Source: Actinomycetaceae bacterium TAE3-ERU4 (lineage in GTDB: Bacteria > Actinomycetota > Actinomycetes > Actinomycetales > Actinomycetaceae). From it: a stretch of 64,000 nucleotides of DNA. Below the pieces are notes generated by a model. The model had not been told where the DNA came from and made no database searches. It saw only the letters and a program-made list of their open reading frames with translations. Numbering within the stretch: position 1 is the stretch's first letter; each line of letters opens with the position of its first letter. Positions 53,655-63,719 of this stretch are shown one piece after another. The position numbers and the translations under genes are program-made. The DNA lies in NCBI GenBank assembly GCA_019218365.1, contig JAHUUJ010000002.1, positions 310,001 to 374,000 on the forward strand, written 5' to 3'.

Positions 53655-54863
53655 TTAGGCGTTTCCCTTCCAAGCATCTTTTAACTTTACGCGCTCGCCG
53701 GTGCGCAGTACTGCGCCTACATAGAGACGTCCGGCTATCCAGATAATTAGTGGAATTGTAATTAGTACCAACGCCAGACTGATTAGGTTATCCGCAGTGG
53801 TAGCTACCCCCAACGCATTACGCGAGGGGGCTAGGAACGGAGCGAAGAAAGGCACGTAAGAAAGATACTTTGCCAGGGTAGAGCCGGGATCATTTGGCAG
53901 GAGTGAAACGGAAATCATGTAAGGAATCATTACCAGTACCATGATAGGCAAAGTTACCTGCCCCATGTCTTCTTGACGAGAAACCATCGCCCCGGCACTG
54001 GCATAGAGCAAGCTGTAGATGATGAATCCCAAAATAATCCAAAGCAGCAGTAGGAGGGAAGATGTCCCCAGATTTAGATTAAAGTCGTTAAGCATTCCCG
54101 TTGCCGTTGCCGGTATGACTGCCGAAAGAATAACTAGAGTAGTGGTCAGCACAGAGGAGATTCCCGCGCCGATGACTTTTCCGGCCAGCAGTGATGTTGG
54201 GCGCACGGTAGCCAGAAGAATCTCTACCACGCGAGAAGTCTTTTCCTCAACCACACTCATGGCTACCATTCCACCGGCTCCTACAACCATGAAGAACAGC
54301 AGAATTACCATCACGGTAGAGGCGATAACTTGCGCTAAATCGGCCTTGGCCACGTCCTTTTTTAGCTCCACTATCTTTGGTGCAGCAGTTGCAACCGCCT
54401 GATTAACTGAATCAGGGTTTCCACCGAGTTTGGCAATTTCCTTACTGAGGGTAATGTTGGCGGCTAGGGCGTTAACGGACTTGTCGAATGAAGAGGGCGC
54501 CCCGTCCCAAGAGACAATCTCTATTGGGTTGGTTTGCGTATCGACAAAAACATCAATTGTTGGATCATCTGATTCAAGGTTTTTCTCCGCCGTGGGGCGA
54601 GCCATCTGGATGACCTTAACCCCACTTTCTCCGTCACTTGACTTAATCTGCTCTAGTCCCGGTAACGCTGTGGCATTATTAGTTCCCACTCGTAGCACGT
54701 CAGAGCTGGGGGCAAAGAAGTACACGGCTAAGACCATACCCGCGGCGATAATCATCATGAAGATGGTAGAGATTAAGGTCGCTTTCTTAAATAGCTGGCT
54801 GCGCAGTTCGCGTGAGGCAACTAGCTTAATTTCTCCAAAACGAGATAATTCTTGGTGTTTCAT
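53655..54863 (-). CDS. ABC-2 type exporter permease (NatB-like)
   Basis: Membrane protein of 402 residues: one N-terminal helix (about 29-52), an outside domain of ~140 residues, then five or six helices. The motif SVVEEKTSRVVEILLATVRPTSLLAGKVIG is characteristic of the NatB/YhaP class. Overlaps the ATPase gene by 4 bp (ATGA). Natural substrate unknown; NatB relatives export Na+ or are linked to stress and peptide resistance. Confidence 0.88.
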   Translation of the reverse strand: MKHQELSRFGEIKLVASRELRSQLFKKATLISTIFMMIIAAGMVLAVYFFAPSSDVLRVGTNNATALPGLEQIKSSDGESGVKVIQMARPTAEKNLESDDPTIDVFVDTQTNPIEIVSWDGAPSSFDKSVNALAANITLSKEIAKLGGNPDSVNQAVATAAPKIVELKKDVAKADLAQVIASTVMVILLFFMVVGAGGMVAMSVVEEKTSRVVEILLATVRPTSLLAGKVIGAGISSVLTTTLVILSAVIPATATGMLNDFNLNLGTSSLLLLLWIILGFIIYSLLYASAGAMVSRQEDMGQVTLPIMVLVMIPYMISVSLLPNDPGSTLAKYLSYVPFFAPFLAPSRNALGVATTADNLISLALVLITIPLIIWIAGRLYVGAVLRTGERVKLKDAWKGNA

Positions 54864-55774
54864 GCGCTCTGTCCTTCTACGGTAGGTGTGGCGACAACGT
54901 CACGGAATAGCTCGGTAAGCGAGGGCACACGAGGGCTAAAGCGTTCGATAGCGATGTCATCTTCAGTCAAGGCACGGAGGATTTCTTGACGATCGGAACC
55001 ATCCCAAATCAGGGTGGTAATTCCTTCTTTTTCCTCGGTGCGTCCGTTTATACGTCCAGCTAGTTCAGGTAGTGGGTTTCCCGGGGAGCTGGTTGAGAGC
55101 TCCCATTCTTTGGTACCTTGCCGTTTGATGTTCTTTACCGAGTCGTCGGCAATTAGCTTGCCCTCCTGAATGATAATTACCCTGTCGCAAAGTCGTTCTA
55201 CCAGGTCAAGCTGGTGCGAAGAAAACAATGTGGCAACGCCCTTTTGGCTCTGCTCTTTTAGAACATTACTCATGACCTCTACCGCTACGGGGTCCAGCCC
55301 GGAAAAAGGCTCGTCTAAGATAAGTAGTGCAGGATCAAAAACTAGGGCAGAGGCAAGTTGGACGCGCTGTTGATTACCGAGGGATAGTTTCTGCAAGTTA
55401 TCTTTGCGACGCTCGCTAATTCCCAGCTTTTCGGTCCATTTTTCCATTGCCGAGGTGGCGCTTGCCTTGTCGAGTCCGTGCAGGCGTGCGAAATAAACTA
55501 GTTGATCTTCTACCGTCATTTTTGGGTAGAGTCCGCGTTCTTCCGGCATGTAACCGAAGGTGCGACGGTCTTCTTTAGTGATGGGTGAACCTTCCCATTT
55601 CACTTCTCCAGAAGTTGGGTTCAAGACTCCCATGGTAATTCTCATGGTGGTTGATTTACCGGCTCCGTTTGAGCCTACAAAACCAACTATTTCACCATTG
55701 TTGAGTTGAAAATTTAAGTCTTTAACGGCGGTTAAATCCCCATATTGCTTGTTAAGGTGTGAAATCTCAAGCAT
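54860..55774 (-). CDS. ABC exporter ATP-binding protein (NatA-like)
   Basis: ATPase of 304 residues. Walker A GSNGAGKST, Q-loop MPEERGLYPKM, signature LSLGNQQRV (a variant with LG in place of GG, common in this class), Walker B LLILDEPFSGLDP and the H-loop FSSHQLDL. C-terminal ~80 residues form the usual exporter extension. aagga lies 8 nt before the ATG. First gene of a two-gene operon with the NatB-like permease. Confidence 0.9.
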   Translation of the reverse strand: MLEISHLNKQYGDLTAVKDLNFQLNNGEIVGFVGSNGAGKSTTMRITMGVLNPTSGEVKWEGSPITKEDRRTFGYMPEERGLYPKMTVEDQLVYFARLHGLDKASATSAMEKWTEKLGISERRKDNLQKLSLGNQQRVQLASALVFDPALLILDEPFSGLDPVAVEVMSNVLKEQSQKGVATLFSSHQLDLVERLCDRVIIIQEGKLIADDSVKNIKRQGTKEWELSTSSPGNPLPELAGRINGRTEEKEGITTLIWDGSDRQEILRALTEDDIAIERFSPRVPSLTELFRDVVATPTVEGQSA

Positions 55775-55992
55775 TGTAAATCCTTACTTTTAGCATTCAC
55801 TTTAGGTATATCCTAGCATTTCCATTTTTTTATGGAATAAGGGGCATAGAAGCACTCAGAAAGAAAAACATAGTGGCAAAATTCATGCTTTTGTCTCTGG
55901 CTGTGGTTTTCTTTTCGGAAAGGCTTAGGATGGAAGAGCTAGATTTAGTAATCACGGCCAGCTTGCTGGTCGTTTCTCTGTCTTGGAAGTAG

Positions 55993-57321
55993 GTGAGTAT
56001 GTCTAAAGTACACGGTAGAGCAGAGACAGAGGAAGTGCTTTCACCCCCTCGGCTAGAAACTTTTCCCACCGCGGTAATGCTTACAATCTCCTGTGCGACT
56101 TTCTTAGTGATTACAGCCGAGATGCTTCCCGCAGGGGTTCTTAGGCTTATCTCCGCCGATTTGGGAGTTACTAAATCGCAGGCCGGTTATTTAATGAGTG
56201 GGTACGCTTTTACCGTGGTAGCCACTTGTGTTCCGCTAACACACCTGACTCGGTTCGTAGATAGGACCCGCTTACTCCGTATCGTAGTTGCCTGCTACGT
56301 GGTTGGAGCCCTGTTGAATGCAATAGCTCCAACCTACTCTCTAGTGATGGCAACCCGTATTTTTACGGGTATTTTTCACGGTCTATTTTGGTCGGTAATT
56401 TCGGCTTATCCGGCTTATCTAGTGACTCCTCGTTTAATTCCCAAAGCCGTTACTTACAGTTCGGTCGGTGGGTCTGCAGCGTTTATTGCCGGGGTGCCAC
56501 TGGCTACCTACATGGGACAAGTTCTCGGCTGGAGAGTCTCACAAGGACTAATTGGACTGCTCCTTCTGGCTCTCTTGTTAGTGATGTACCGAAAGCTACC
56601 TTTAGTCGGAGTAAGCGCTCCCAAGCCCACGACTAAACTATCGCGAGAAGAAAAGAAGCAGCAGCGTAAGCTCGAACGGGTTTCACGACAGACCGCTTTA
56701 GAACGTTCTGGTCGTCGTCCGCTAATCCTCATTCCGCGAACTTCTTTAGCGGCCGCTTTAGGTCTTTGCCTAACCGTGGCACTCTACGTAATCGGACAGT
56801 ACACCGCTTATAGTTATATTTCGGAAATCATTACCGCTCAGATGGGGATTGATTCTAAATATATTTCCCTTGTCCTGTTCGGATCGGGGCTTGTGGGGTT
56901 TATCGGCTCAGTTCTATCCGGGCGGGTTTTTGAACGTTTTGGTAACCGAGCATTGGTCGCCATGACTTTTACCGTGGCACTGGCTTTGTCCCTCCTTGCC
57001 TTGGTTGGGACAGTCACCTGGGTGGGAATCATTCTGGTACTGCTATGGAGCCTAGCAGGTGCTTTTGTTCCCTCTTTCTTCGTCATGCGAATGCTAGTTG
57101 TCACTCCCTCTAAAGTACGTGATGTAATAGGCGCGGTATATAACGCCAGCTTTAACTTGGGAATCGGTGGGGGAGCCCTCATCGGTGGGCTATTACTCGC
57201 CGCTTTCGATATCGAACGAGTAATCATTTCCGCTTCTGTTTTGGCGTGGGTGGCTTCTCTCGTTACCTTACTGCTGGGAATCTTGGTTGTTCGCTCCGAA
57301 CGTTTTTTGGCTACCGAATAG
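55993..57321 (+). CDS. MFS exporter, DHA1 family (AraJ/sugar-efflux type)
   Basis: Protein of 442 residues with 12 predicted helices in two halves separated by a basic loop (KLSREEKKQQRKLERV). The first helix region ITAEMLPAGVLRLISADLGVTKSQAGYLMSGYA is typical of the DHA1 exporters related to AraJ and chloramphenicol/sugar efflux proteins. Start: GTG at 55993 with ggaag 4 nt upstream, or ATG at 55999. Substrate unknown. Ends 2 bp before the convergent HAD gene. Confidence 0.85.
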   Translation: MSMSKVHGRAETEEVLSPPRLETFPTAVMLTISCATFLVITAEMLPAGVLRLISADLGVTKSQAGYLMSGYAFTVVATCVPLTHLTRFVDRTRLLRIVVACYVVGALLNAIAPTYSLVMATRIFTGIFHGLFWSVISAYPAYLVTPRLIPKAVTYSSVGGSAAFIAGVPLATYMGQVLGWRVSQGLIGLLLLALLLVMYRKLPLVGVSAPKPTTKLSREEKKQQRKLERVSRQTALERSGRRPLILIPRTSLAAALGLCLTVALYVIGQYTAYSYISEIITAQMGIDSKYISLVLFGSGLVGFIGSVLSGRVFERFGNRALVAMTFTVALALSLLALVGTVTWVGIILVLLWSLAGAFVPSFFVMRMLVVTPSKVRDVIGAVYNASFNLGIGGGALIGGLLLAAFDIERVIISASVLAWVASLVTLLLGILVVRSERFLATE

Positions 57322-57323
57322 CC

Positions 57324-58151
57324 TTAACCCCTTCCTAATTCAAACCAGCTTTCAAGAAATCTCGCAACACCGCACCGGTCATTTGTGTCAGTTTGGGCAA
57401 AAGCTACGGCTTTTACCTCTTCACAGGCGTTTTTCATGGCTACTCCAACGAGGGCCTCGCTAATCATTTCTAAATCATTTTCAGCATCCCCAAAGGCCAT
57501 TATTCCGGCGTCTAGGGGCAGGTTAGTTACCTTCAGGGCAGTTTTTACCCCGGCTGCTTTGGACAGGTCACGGTGCTGGTACTCGTAAAGGTAAGGGCCG
57601 GTGCTTACCCCCTTGACGAGTGGGTGGCTGAAAGATTTAGCGTGTTCACGAACCTGTTTCATTTGATCTGGTGGACACATGAGATGAAGTTTTGTCTGGG
57701 GTGAGCGGAAAAGCGTTTGAAAGTCAGGATCAATCCCGACTTCGAATTTTCCAATTTCTTCCATCAACGCTAGATTGCGGTCTGCTTTGGGAGCAATATA
57801 GACACCGTCTTTAGCCACACAAAAGTTAATCTCTAAACTCTGAAAATGTTCTATGACTTCCTGGAAAACAGCGGCAGGAACCATATGACTGGTGGTAACT
57901 TTACCGGTGGAAATCTCCATAATTTCGGCACCGTTTTGGCCGATTATTAAATCTAGAGTTTCTTCGGCACCCCAGCTGGTGACCATTTTTCTGATTGAAT
58001 ATACGTCCCTTCCGGAGGCAATCGCACAGCGAATACCTCGTTGATGTAGGGCATGGAGCGCCTGTAAGTTCCGCTGTGGCGGGCGAGAAGAAGAATCAAG
58101 TAGCGTTCCATCTAAATCACAAACGACTAAATCAATTTTGGGGTTGGTCAT
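57324..58151 (-). CDS. Cof-type HAD hydrolase
   Basis: Phosphatase of 275 residues. Motif I VVCDLDGTLLD (Asp12, Asp14), motif II within AIASGRD, a Cof-type cap domain, the motif III Lys in the KAAGVKTAL region, and motif IV MAFGDAENDLEM. Members dephosphorylate sugar phosphates, FMN and similar. The ATG at 58151 has gggagaagag upstream and replaces a longer frame start. Divergent from the glycosylase-like gene. Confidence 0.9.
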   Translation of the reverse strand: MTNPKIDLVVCDLDGTLLDSSSRPPQRNLQALHALHQRGIRCAIASGRDVYSIRKMVTSWGAEETLDLIIGQNGAEIMEISTGKVTTSHMVPAAVFQEVIEHFQSLEINFCVAKDGVYIAPKADRNLALMEEIGKFEVGIDPDFQTLFRSPQTKLHLMCPPDQMKQVREHAKSFSHPLVKGVSTGPYLYEYQHRDLSKAAGVKTALKVTNLPLDAGIMAFGDAENDLEMISEALVGVAMKNACEEVKAVAFAQTDTNDRCGVARFLESWFELGRG

Positions 58152-58212
58152 CTCTTCTCCCTGTTGTCTAATAGTCTTAATTATCCCTTGCCAGGCGGTA
58201 GGCTGCATTAGA

Positions 58213-59127
58213 ATGCACAATGTACAGGTGTCTGATTTGTCCTTACTCCCCTCTGAGATTTGGTTCCCTCGCGCCCGAAAGCACCTTGAACATGCGCAAA
58301 CTCTGGGAAAAGGAAGACGCTATCGAGCGCTGCGCGGACTTAAAGAACCCGTTAGTGATTTTCTCTGGGAATACTATGGGATTAAACCTCGTCAATTAGA
58401 AATTTGGCATCCGGGGGTGGGTGTAGCAATACTGGAGCCTGAAAGTGAGAAGAAAGAGCCCGCGTTCGTTTGGAACGATTTAGCACACAGACGTTGGTAC
58501 CAGGTTATTTCTAGCTCGCAGGGGCGTGCGCTGACCTTTGATGTGAATACTTGGGTTGAAGAACGAGGGCGTGGAATAAAGTTCATGGCTGAACTATTGC
58601 GGGCAGTAAACTCCCGCAAACCATTCCTCGGATGCTTAGGATTACATGAATGGGCGATGGTCTACGAAGGAAAACCACGTCATCCGCTTCCTTTACGCTT
58701 GGGAGCTAAGGGCAGCGATGAACTTACCCGGAGTTTACCTGTTAGATGTACGCACTTTGATGCCTTCCGTTTCTTTACCGATTCTGCACGACCCTTAAAT
58801 GCTTATCAGCCAACCTCGGAAGGGGTAGTGAGCATGGAACAGCCCGGTTGTTTACACCAAAATATGGATTTATTACGGTACTGCTTAAAACTGGGACCGC
58901 TCGTGCCAGGGGAGGTACTTTTGCGGGCTTTTGAGTTCGCCTTGGAAATACGTACCTTGGATATGGCCGCTTCTCCTTATGACTGTAGTTCTTCTGGTCT
59001 TCAGCCGGTCAAAATTGAAACGGCGGAGGGTAAAGCTAAATACATTGAGCAACAGCGAGATTTTTACGAGCGTGGTCTGCGGTTGCGGGAAGAATTGATT
59101 TCTCTTCTGGCGCGTGCAAATATTTGA
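58213..59127 (+). CDS. actinobacterial protein annotated as 3-methyladenine DNA glycosylase
   Basis: Protein of 304 residues: WFPRARKHLEHAQ, VSDFLWEYYGIKPRQLEIWHPGVGVAIL, FLGCLGLHEWAMVYEG, HFDAFRFFTDSARPLN, MEQPGCLHQNMDLLRYCLKLGP and ASPYDCSSSGLQPVKIET. This pattern belongs to an actinobacterial family commonly annotated as 3-methyladenine DNA glycosylase, but I see no HhH-GPD or AlkA motif, so the activity is doubtful. ATG at 58213 is chosen by the conserved region; the frame extends upstream into the HAD gene. A true DNA glycosylase gene follows. Confidence 0.65.
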   Translation: MHNVQVSDLSLLPSEIWFPRARKHLEHAQTLGKGRRYRALRGLKEPVSDFLWEYYGIKPRQLEIWHPGVGVAILEPESEKKEPAFVWNDLAHRRWYQVISSSQGRALTFDVNTWVEERGRGIKFMAELLRAVNSRKPFLGCLGLHEWAMVYEGKPRHPLPLRLGAKGSDELTRSLPVRCTHFDAFRFFTDSARPLNAYQPTSEGVVSMEQPGCLHQNMDLLRYCLKLGPLVPGEVLLRAFEFALEIRTLDMAASPYDCSSSGLQPVKIETAEGKAKYIEQQRDFYERGLRLREELISLLARANI

Positions 59128-59161
59128 GCCTGTTTGGTGAGATTATGGGAAAATAGTTCCT

Positions 59162-60121
59162 ATGCCTGAAGGACATTCTATTCATCGTACCGCTTACGCT
59201 CTAAATGACTTATTCGCCTCTACCAAGGTGGCTTGTTCTAGCCCGCAGGGGCGTTTTGAATCTGGAGCCAGTTTGCTATCGGGACTTTATCTTACGCGTG
59301 CTCTAGCGTGGGGGAAGCACCTTTTTGTTCCCTTTTCTGCTTCCCCGGAGGGTGAATATGACCTCGCTGATTTATCGGGGGAACAGGCATTATCTGCACG
59401 CTGGTTGCATATTCATCTCGGTCTTTACGGTTCGTGGAATTTCTATACTGACGGTAGCGAGACTGTTTCAGAGTTTATCGGTGCACCTCGCCGGAAAATT
59501 GGTGAGGGGGATGAGGTAGTTTCTTCTGTTTCGACGCAGATTTCGCAGGAGTCTTGGCAGCATCCGCAACCACGTGGGCAGGTGCGTTTACGAATTAGTA
59601 CACCGCAGGCGGTTGCAGATTTATCCGGCCCTAATACCTGTGAAGTGTTGGAGGCTCAGGAAGTTATTTCCATACTTGCTCGTCTTGGACCAGATCCTCT
59701 AGCACCGCAAAAGGCAGACGCAAAACGTTTTTCTGACCTGGTTCGCCGCCGCGGGGTTCCCGTAGGACAGTTAGTGATGGATCAATCTGTAGTTGCCGGT
59801 CCCGGAAACATTTACCGGGCAGAGTGCCTATTTAGGGTAGGTATCAACCCTAACCGTCCGGGAAAGCAAGTTTCCCAAAAACGCTTGGAACTACTTTGGA
59901 AAGATTTAGTTTCCGCGATGTCAGATGGGGTACGTGAGGGAAAAATTATCACTGTGCCGAAAGAATTAGTACCGGAAGCTCTTTCCGAGTTTGATCAAGA
60001 AGCCGCACGATTTGCGGTTTACCACCGTACCGGCCGACCTTGTCTGCGCTGTGGAAGTGAAATTAAAGAAAGCAACCTTGCCGGACGAAAATTATTCTGG
60101 TGTCCAGGTTGTCAACGCTAG
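59162..60121 (+). CDS. nei: Fpg/Nei-family DNA glycosylase
   Basis: Base-excision repair enzyme of 319 residues, probably removing oxidised pyrimidines. MPEGHSIHR gives the catalytic Pro2 and Glu3 after Met removal. VVAGPGNIYRAECLFRVGINPNRPG contains the helix-two-turn-helix Asn, and the C-terminal zinc finger has Cys294, Cys297, Cys314 and Cys317. PEGHS is the actinobacterial Nei2 variant. The strand after the zinc finger is short and ends with CQR. Confidence 0.92.
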   Translation: MPEGHSIHRTAYALNDLFASTKVACSSPQGRFESGASLLSGLYLTRALAWGKHLFVPFSASPEGEYDLADLSGEQALSARWLHIHLGLYGSWNFYTDGSETVSEFIGAPRRKIGEGDEVVSSVSTQISQESWQHPQPRGQVRLRISTPQAVADLSGPNTCEVLEAQEVISILARLGPDPLAPQKADAKRFSDLVRRRGVPVGQLVMDQSVVAGPGNIYRAECLFRVGINPNRPGKQVSQKRLELLWKDLVSAMSDGVREGKIITVPKELVPEALSEFDQEAARFAVYHRTGRPCLRCGSEIKESNLAGRKLFWCPGCQR

Positions 60122-60286
60122 AATGTTTCAATTTGGTTAAAGTGTGCAAACGAACACCTGTTTTTAGGCATAAATACGCCAATTAAATAATGCTTTTGGT
60201 AGCATTTATTGATAGTGCTTGAACAACGTTTTGCAGCGTATGATGTTCGAGATTTTACTAGATTATTGTTGGAGAAAGTCTAAACT

Positions 60287-61780
60287 GTGAGTGCCGAACT
60301 AAACCTGTCGCCCGATTCCTTGTCTCAGGTTGAAGAAGAACTAGAAAATAAAGCTAATTCTTCTTCTAAGAAAAAAATGTGGGCTTGGATTGTTGCTGCA
60401 CTAGTGCTTTTGGCATTGCTTGCTTCGGCGGTAACTTACTTTATGTACTATCGCCACCGTGCCTTACCTGGCACCTCTGTAGCCGGGGTATCTGTTTCGG
60501 GACAGAAAGCTCCCGAAATTAGCACTTTGGTTGAACAAAAATTTAAGGGACTGAAGTCCACAATTAATCTTGGAGGAAAGAGCGTTACTGCTTCATATAG
60601 CGAGCTGGGATTGTCTCTTGCCGCTGACAAAACCGCTCAGGAAGCCGTAAATAAACCTTCTTGGACTTCCTACTTCACTTTCTGGAAATCTCATCCTCTA
60701 GATGCCCAGGTAAAGTTAGATTCTGGGGAGCTAACAAACTTTATAAATAGGGAAATTGGCGATAAAGCGCTGCAGGGAACTGCCGCAAAACTTACTTTGA
60801 AAAAAGATGGCGTTGGTTTCGATATTGAACCTTCGAAACCCGGTACTCGCCCGGATGTACAAGCACTAGGAAAACAGCTTGAATCCGCTGCAAAAGAATT
60901 AAAGGCCGGAAAATTTACCGTTAAACTGACGGATAAGGAACCTGATTTCAACACTGCTGCAGCGCAGCAGATAGCAGATCAGACTACTAAACTAATCAGC
61001 ACAGAATTAGTGATTGCTGAAGGTGAAAAATCTTTCTCCCCCTCGGGTAAGGAACGTAATTCTTTCGTTAAGCTAGAAAACGGCGAGGACGGAAAAACTA
61101 GCGCGAAGATTAACGAATCAGCCATTGCTGAATGGGTCGATAAAGTAGTTGGAGAAATCACCGTTCAACCTCGTAAGCGAATCCAGAAAGTTAACCAAGA
61201 TGGTAAACCTCTAGGAGAGCCAACCGCCGGACGCGAGGGCGTTTCGGTTGAAAACTCCGACGACCTTAAGGCCGCTGCTGTCAAGGCTATTACTGCCGCC
61301 CAGCCCGCTAAACTTTCGGCTAAAACTCGGAAGATTGAACCTGAGCTAGAAACCATCACCGTCTTGCCGGATAACCCCCAGCCAACCGGAAAGATTGCTT
61401 ACGAAGCTGCTGATGATGAAAAATGGGTTGACGTTAATCTTACTAGGCACACAATTACCGCTTACATAGGTAAAAATATTGTGCGCGGACCCGAATACAT
61501 GGTTAGCGGAAAGCCCAGTACACCGACCGTGCGGGGGATCTTTCCGGTTCGCGCTAAAGTGCGTTCGCAGACTATGCGTGGTCCCGACTACGTAACACCC
61601 GGAGTTCCTTGGGTAGTTTACTTCCACGGTGATTACGCTTTACATGGTGCCCCCTGGCGTAGTAGCTTCGGATATTCCGGACGACGTGGGTCACACGGAT
61701 GCGTAAACCTCCCGGTGGGAATTGCTAAGTGGTACTACCAGTGGACAGAAATTGGCACCAAGGTAGTAACTCACGGGTGA
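60287..61780 (+). CDS. membrane-anchored L,D-transpeptidase
   Basis: Enzyme of 497 residues that forms 3-3 cross-links or attaches proteins to peptidoglycan. Cytoplasmic start, one membrane helix (about 31-53), two repeated VanW-type/PG_binding_4 modules (about 60-350) and a C-terminal YkuD domain with ALHGAPW and GSHGCVNLP (catalytic Cys472). GTG start with ggagaaag 8 nt upstream. The RluA-like gene overlaps its stop codon by 4 bp (GTGA). Confidence 0.92.
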   Translation: MSAELNLSPDSLSQVEEELENKANSSSKKKMWAWIVAALVLLALLASAVTYFMYYRHRALPGTSVAGVSVSGQKAPEISTLVEQKFKGLKSTINLGGKSVTASYSELGLSLAADKTAQEAVNKPSWTSYFTFWKSHPLDAQVKLDSGELTNFINREIGDKALQGTAAKLTLKKDGVGFDIEPSKPGTRPDVQALGKQLESAAKELKAGKFTVKLTDKEPDFNTAAAQQIADQTTKLISTELVIAEGEKSFSPSGKERNSFVKLENGEDGKTSAKINESAIAEWVDKVVGEITVQPRKRIQKVNQDGKPLGEPTAGREGVSVENSDDLKAAAVKAITAAQPAKLSAKTRKIEPELETITVLPDNPQPTGKIAYEAADDEKWVDVNLTRHTITAYIGKNIVRGPEYMVSGKPSTPTVRGIFPVRAKVRSQTMRGPDYVTPGVPWVVYFHGDYALHGAPWRSSFGYSGRRGSHGCVNLPVGIAKWYYQWTEIGTKVVTHG

Positions 61781-62742
61781 CCGTCTTACCTTTTCCCTGT
61801 CGAGAGGGATTACCCCCGGTGAAGTTACGTCCCTCTTTAGCTGGGGAAGATATTAACCTGTCCTCACTGACTCTATACGCCTGGGCAGGATTAGCTTTTC
61901 CCGAAGCAACACCCGGACAGATACAGACCCTTTTTACCGAAAAAAGATTCTTACTTTCTTGCGGAAATACGCTTTCGGAAAATGATTCTGCAAAATTGCT
62001 TGAAGACGGAGTGTATTTTTACCGTCCAATTAAAGATGAACCAGAAACTCCAATTAAGCTAAAGATTCTCAATCAGGACGATGGATGGTTAGTAGCGGAT
62101 AAACCAACGGGCTTGGCGGTGATGCCGCGAGGTAAATATGTTGCACGTTCCCTTACTGTAGCCTTGCGTCGCCAGCTCAATAACTGCCAGATTGTTCCTG
62201 CGCATCGTCTTGATAGGTTAACTCGGGGATTGGTTCTAGTTTCTACATCTCCCTCCACGCGCGCTCCTCTCCAGCTTTTATTCCAAAATAAGAAAGTACG
62301 TAAAACCTACGAACTATTGGCTCCGCTTGTCCCGCAAAACAACTTTGAGATAGGTAAACCCAAAACTGTCTATTCTCAAATTTCTAAAGAACCTGACAGC
62401 TGGGCAGTGCAAAGTATTCCCTGTACTAAAGAAAAAGCGAATGCCCAAACGGAATTTTGCTTAACAGAGGTAAAAGAAATCCCTGCTTTAGGAAGAGTAG
62501 GACGTTTTGTGGCCTTACCCTTAACAGGAAAAATGCATCAAATCAGAGCGCACTTAGCGATGCTTGGAACTCCGATTCTAGGAGACCCCCTCTACGGAGG
62601 AATATTTAGCGCCCCCTACGGGCAGGACGCTCCCAAAGCGGGCGAAATAGCCTTGCAACTTCTTGCCAGAAAGCTTGAATTTCGTGACCCCTTCACCGGA
62701 GAAGAAAGAAGCTTTATTTCCGGACAAAACCTAGACTACTAA
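61777..62742 (+). CDS. RluA-family pseudouridine synthase
   Basis: RNA-modifying enzyme of 321 residues. HRLDRLTRGLVL contains the catalytic Asp146; GWLVADKPTGLAVMP and LPLTGKMHQIRAHLAMLGTPILGDPLYGG are the other family motifs. The N-terminal ~75 residues are variable with no clear S4 domain. GTG at 61777 is chosen because it overlaps the upstream stop codon and matches the conserved N-terminus; a longer frame begins inside the transpeptidase gene. Target RNA unknown. Confidence 0.9.
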   Translation: MTVLPFPCREGLPPVKLRPSLAGEDINLSSLTLYAWAGLAFPEATPGQIQTLFTEKRFLLSCGNTLSENDSAKLLEDGVYFYRPIKDEPETPIKLKILNQDDGWLVADKPTGLAVMPRGKYVARSLTVALRRQLNNCQIVPAHRLDRLTRGLVLVSTSPSTRAPLQLLFQNKKVRKTYELLAPLVPQNNFEIGKPKTVYSQISKEPDSWAVQSIPCTKEKANAQTEFCLTEVKEIPALGRVGRFVALPLTGKMHQIRAHLAMLGTPILGDPLYGGIFSAPYGQDAPKAGEIALQLLARKLEFRDPFTGEERSFISGQNLDY

Positions 62743-62747
62743 TCTCG

Positions 62748-63719
62748 CTAAGCAAACATAAAAGAACCAACTAAGGTCGCGATAATCAGGCAAACCAGCA
62801 GAGTTAAAGCAAGGAAACGAACCGCGAATCTAGTACCGAACGCACCGCTTTGCATCGCAAATAGTTTTATATCCACCATTGGCCCGACAACTAAGAAAAC
62901 AAGCTGAGCGGTTGGAGAAAGCGTGGTGAACGAGGCTGCTACGAAAGCATCGGCCTCGGAACAAAGTGACATGATAATTGCCAGTACTGCCATTAAACCT
63001 ACGGTAAGGAAAGGATAGGTTTCTAGGTACTGGAAAAAAGACTGAGAGAGCGAAACCTTAAGGAAAGCGGCAATCATCGCCCCAAAAACTAAAAACCCTC
63101 CAGCCTGAAGAAAATCGTGAATAAAAGTTTCTCTAAACTTATCTGCAGGCTTATTCGCAGAAAGGTTAAGGCGTATTCTTTCGATTTTTGGGTTATTCGA
63201 TTTTCCCCAGCTTAACCACACCCATCCAACTATAAGTGCAGCCAGTAAAGAAGCTAAAAAACGAGCCCAAACCATTTTCGGGTTAGAACTAAAAGCTACG
63301 GCAGTAGCCACAAGAACAACGGGATTTATCGCGGGGGCAGCAAGGAGGAAAGTTAAAGCCGCAGCGGGAGTAACTCCTCGGCGCATAAGTGAACCGGCAA
63401 TTGGCACCGAGGCACATTCGCAAGCTGGGAGGGCCATTCCTCCAACAGCGGCAACCGGAATCTCCATAAACTTTTTTTTCGGTCGTAGTCTTTCAAATAC
63501 GGATTGGGGAAGAAAAGCTGAAATTAAAGCAGAAAGAAGAGCTCCGAGAATCAAGAAAGGAAGCGCTTGTAAAACAATAGAAACTAAGATTGCTTGCCAA
63601 GCCTGAAAATATCCTTTAGCGGACAGTGCCGGACCGAAGAAAACCTGAGCTCCCAAAAGTAGACACAGCGGTATTAAAATCCAGATAAAACAAGAACGTA
63701 ACAAATTTACCTGTTTCAT
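62748..63719 (-). CDS. DUF318/UPF0718 permease (YcgR-like)
   Basis: Membrane protein of 323 residues with about eight helices. GGMALPACECASVPIAGSLMRRGV and SLCSEADAFVAASF are the two signature motifs of the permease family found in metal-related operons. It is paired with a TIGR03943-type gene (start overlapping its stop codon), as in the zinc-regulated ycgR-ycgQ pair of Bacillus subtilis. The ATG at 63719 follows aagga; a longer frame would overlap the partner gene. Confidence 0.88.
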   Translation of the reverse strand: MKQVNLLRSCFIWILIPLCLLLGAQVFFGPALSAKGYFQAWQAILVSIVLQALPFLILGALLSALISAFLPQSVFERLRPKKKFMEIPVAAVGGMALPACECASVPIAGSLMRRGVTPAAALTFLLAAPAINPVVLVATAVAFSSNPKMVWARFLASLLAALIVGWVWLSWGKSNNPKIERIRLNLSANKPADKFRETFIHDFLQAGGFLVFGAMIAAFLKVSLSQSFFQYLETYPFLTVGLMAVLAIIMSLCSEADAFVAASFTTLSPTAQLVFLVVGPMVDIKLFAMQSGAFGTRFAVRFLALTLLVCLIIATLVGSFMFA